Shown piece by piece: positions 12,530 through 13,272 of a stretch of DNA of 13,272 bases. The DNA lies in contig DTXA01000053.1 of the NCBI GenBank assembly GCA_012962735.1, positions 1 through 13,272 on the forward strand, in the 5' to 3' direction. The notes beneath the pieces are model-generated. The model searched no databases and was not told where the DNA came from. It worked only from the letters and a program-made list of their open reading frames with translations. A program made the position numbers and the translations under genes. Origin of the DNA: Candidatus Latescibacterota bacterium. GTDB taxonomy: Bacteria; Latescibacterota; 4484-107; B68-G9. How positions within the stretch are numbered: the first letter of the stretch is position 1; each line of letters opens with the position of its first letter.

Positions 12530-13272
12530 ATGCGACGCAAGCTCTTCATCCCGGTCGTATCGGTGGCGGCGGTGGGGCTCCTCGTAGGGGGTCTCTACCT
12601 CCTCCGCTACCACAGGGCGCGGCAGCTCGCAGGCCTGTTCACAGGGCCAGCCAGGGCAGTACAGGTCTCGGAGCTTCCTTACCTTCCGGGTTGCTCCTAC
12701 GATCTGGAGGCGTACGAGCGGTACACCTACGAACGCTCTTATGAAGCCCTGGAACTCCCTCTCCCCTCCCGTCCGGAAGAACCGCTCTCCTGGGTGGACG
12801 GGGCAGCCCGGGAGGAGCTTGAGGCCCTGATACGCCGGAGGGCAGACGCCGTCACCGGTGCCACTGCGGTCCTCAGGCTGCGCTCCCCCAGCGTGTACCG
12901 AGAGCGAAGGCCCTCTCCCCTTCTACGGGTCACCTACCCACCCGACGGGGCTGTATTCCCACCCAACCTCTGCGCACCCGAGGTAGAGTGGGAGGACCTC
13001 GAGGACGACCTATGGCAGGTGACCGTAGGGGTGGAGGGGACCGAGCTCAGGTGGTCGTTCGTGACGTCCGAGCGCAAGTGGTGGTTCCCAGAAAAGGTCT
13101 GGAATCGTATAAAGGAAGCCTCTGTGGACCGGGACGCCTGGGTGGAGGTGAGGGGCGTCCGACGGGGCCGTCCCGGGGTCGTGTATACCTCAAGGAAAGT
13201 CCGCTTCCGGGTCGCCCCCCATCCCGCCGACGACTTCTTGGTGTACCGCATCGTCTCCCCCCCCTTCAACCC
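12530..13272 (+). CDS. exported protein, N-terminal part; TolB/PD40-propeller family type (partial)
   Basis: The frame opens at ATG 12530, preceded by GGGAGG (12520-12525), and stays open to the window edge: 247 codons. The N-terminus RRKLFIPVVSVAAVGLLVGG (2-21) is a signal peptide or signal anchor, followed by an exported region. Residues about 134-230 form a beta-sandwich-like segment: VTYPPDGAVFPPNLCAPEVE, WQVTVGVEGTELRWSF, WWFPEKVWNRIKEASV, VVYTSRKVRFRV. It then begins FLVYRIVSPPF. This layout matches the N-terminal part of exported proteins that continue into a TolB/PD40 beta-propeller, often with a haem-binding CxxCH; neither of those parts is in the window. Residues 106-113 (DAVTGATA) resemble the covalent-FMN motif DxVSGATxT. 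Transcribed divergently from the XRE regulator. Confidence 0.75.
   Translation, partial: MRRKLFIPVVSVAAVGLLVGGLYLLRYHRARQLAGLFTGPARAVQVSELPYLPGCSYDLEAYERYTYERSYEALELPLPSRPEEPLSWVDGAAREELEALIRRRADAVTGATAVLRLRSPSVYRERRPSPLLRVTYPPDGAVFPPNLCAPEVEWEDLEDDLWQVTVGVEGTELRWSFVTSERKWWFPEKVWNRIKEASVDRDAWVEVRGVRRGRPGVVYTSRKVRFRVAPHPADDFLVYRIVSPPFN

Noticed and set aside
12383..12613. Minus-strand 76-codon ORF across the divergent control region
   Set aside because: It overlaps the promoter and start of the gene at 12530 and has no protein-like pattern.

Overview
The window looks like part of a bacterial chromosome from a poorly characterised, probably thermophilic lineage of the FCB superphylum or a neighbouring candidate phylum (Latescibacteria, KSB1 or WOR-3 type). 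This is inference from several hints. Arg AGG and Ile ATA codons are frequent at moderately high GC. Shine-Dalgarno sites are strong (AAGGAGG). There is a Bacteroidetes-like outer-membrane barrel protein and a UVR-motif protein of a kind I associate with these phyla. CBM9, sulfatase-fold and Gfo/Idh/MocA genes also occur together. No rRNA, tRNA, CRISPR array or insertion sequence is visible.

Left, plus-strand part (1-4260). It holds the last codons of an upstream gene, then a complete recD2-type DNA helicase (89-2221). Next comes a small gene that appears frameshifted (2233-2602). After it is a 101-residue protein joining a hydrophobic N-terminus to a ribbon-helix-helix DNA-binding domain (2617-2922). 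The block ends with an exported, probable outer-membrane beta-barrel protein (2989-4260).

Central, minus-strand part (4331-12278). About 8 kb is co-oriented. In transcription order: XRE regulator with DP-type helical repeats; exported CBM9 domain protein; flavodoxin; a decayed antitoxin-like gene; a conserved unknown protein; a UVR-motif protein; a tiny ORF; a sulfatase-fold hydrolase whose nucleophile position is Thr; a Gfo/Idh/MocA oxidoreductase; a KtrB/TrkH potassium-transport subunit; and a short ORF with an in-frame TGA. Spacing is tight at both ends (17 and 26 bp after the first two genes, ATGA overlaps at two later junctions) but loose in the middle. The whole may therefore be two or three transcription units. 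The CBM9, hydrolase and oxidoreductase genes suggest handling of sugar or ester substrates, but no shared pathway can be proven.

Right end (12279-13272). A 251-bp divergent intergenic region carries plausible sigma-70-type promoters on both strands and an inverted repeat that could be the operator of the XRE regulator. A plus-strand gene begins at 12530 and runs off the window. Its N-terminus resembles the exported TolB/PD40-propeller proteins of environmental bacteria.

I see no clear new defence or mobile system. The most interesting points are the non-canonical sulfatase-fold active site, the HTH protein with co-chaperone-like DP repeats, the possible membrane-tethered ribbon-helix-helix protein, small ORFs interrupted by in-frame stops, and a hairpin that would bury one gene's ribosome binding site.
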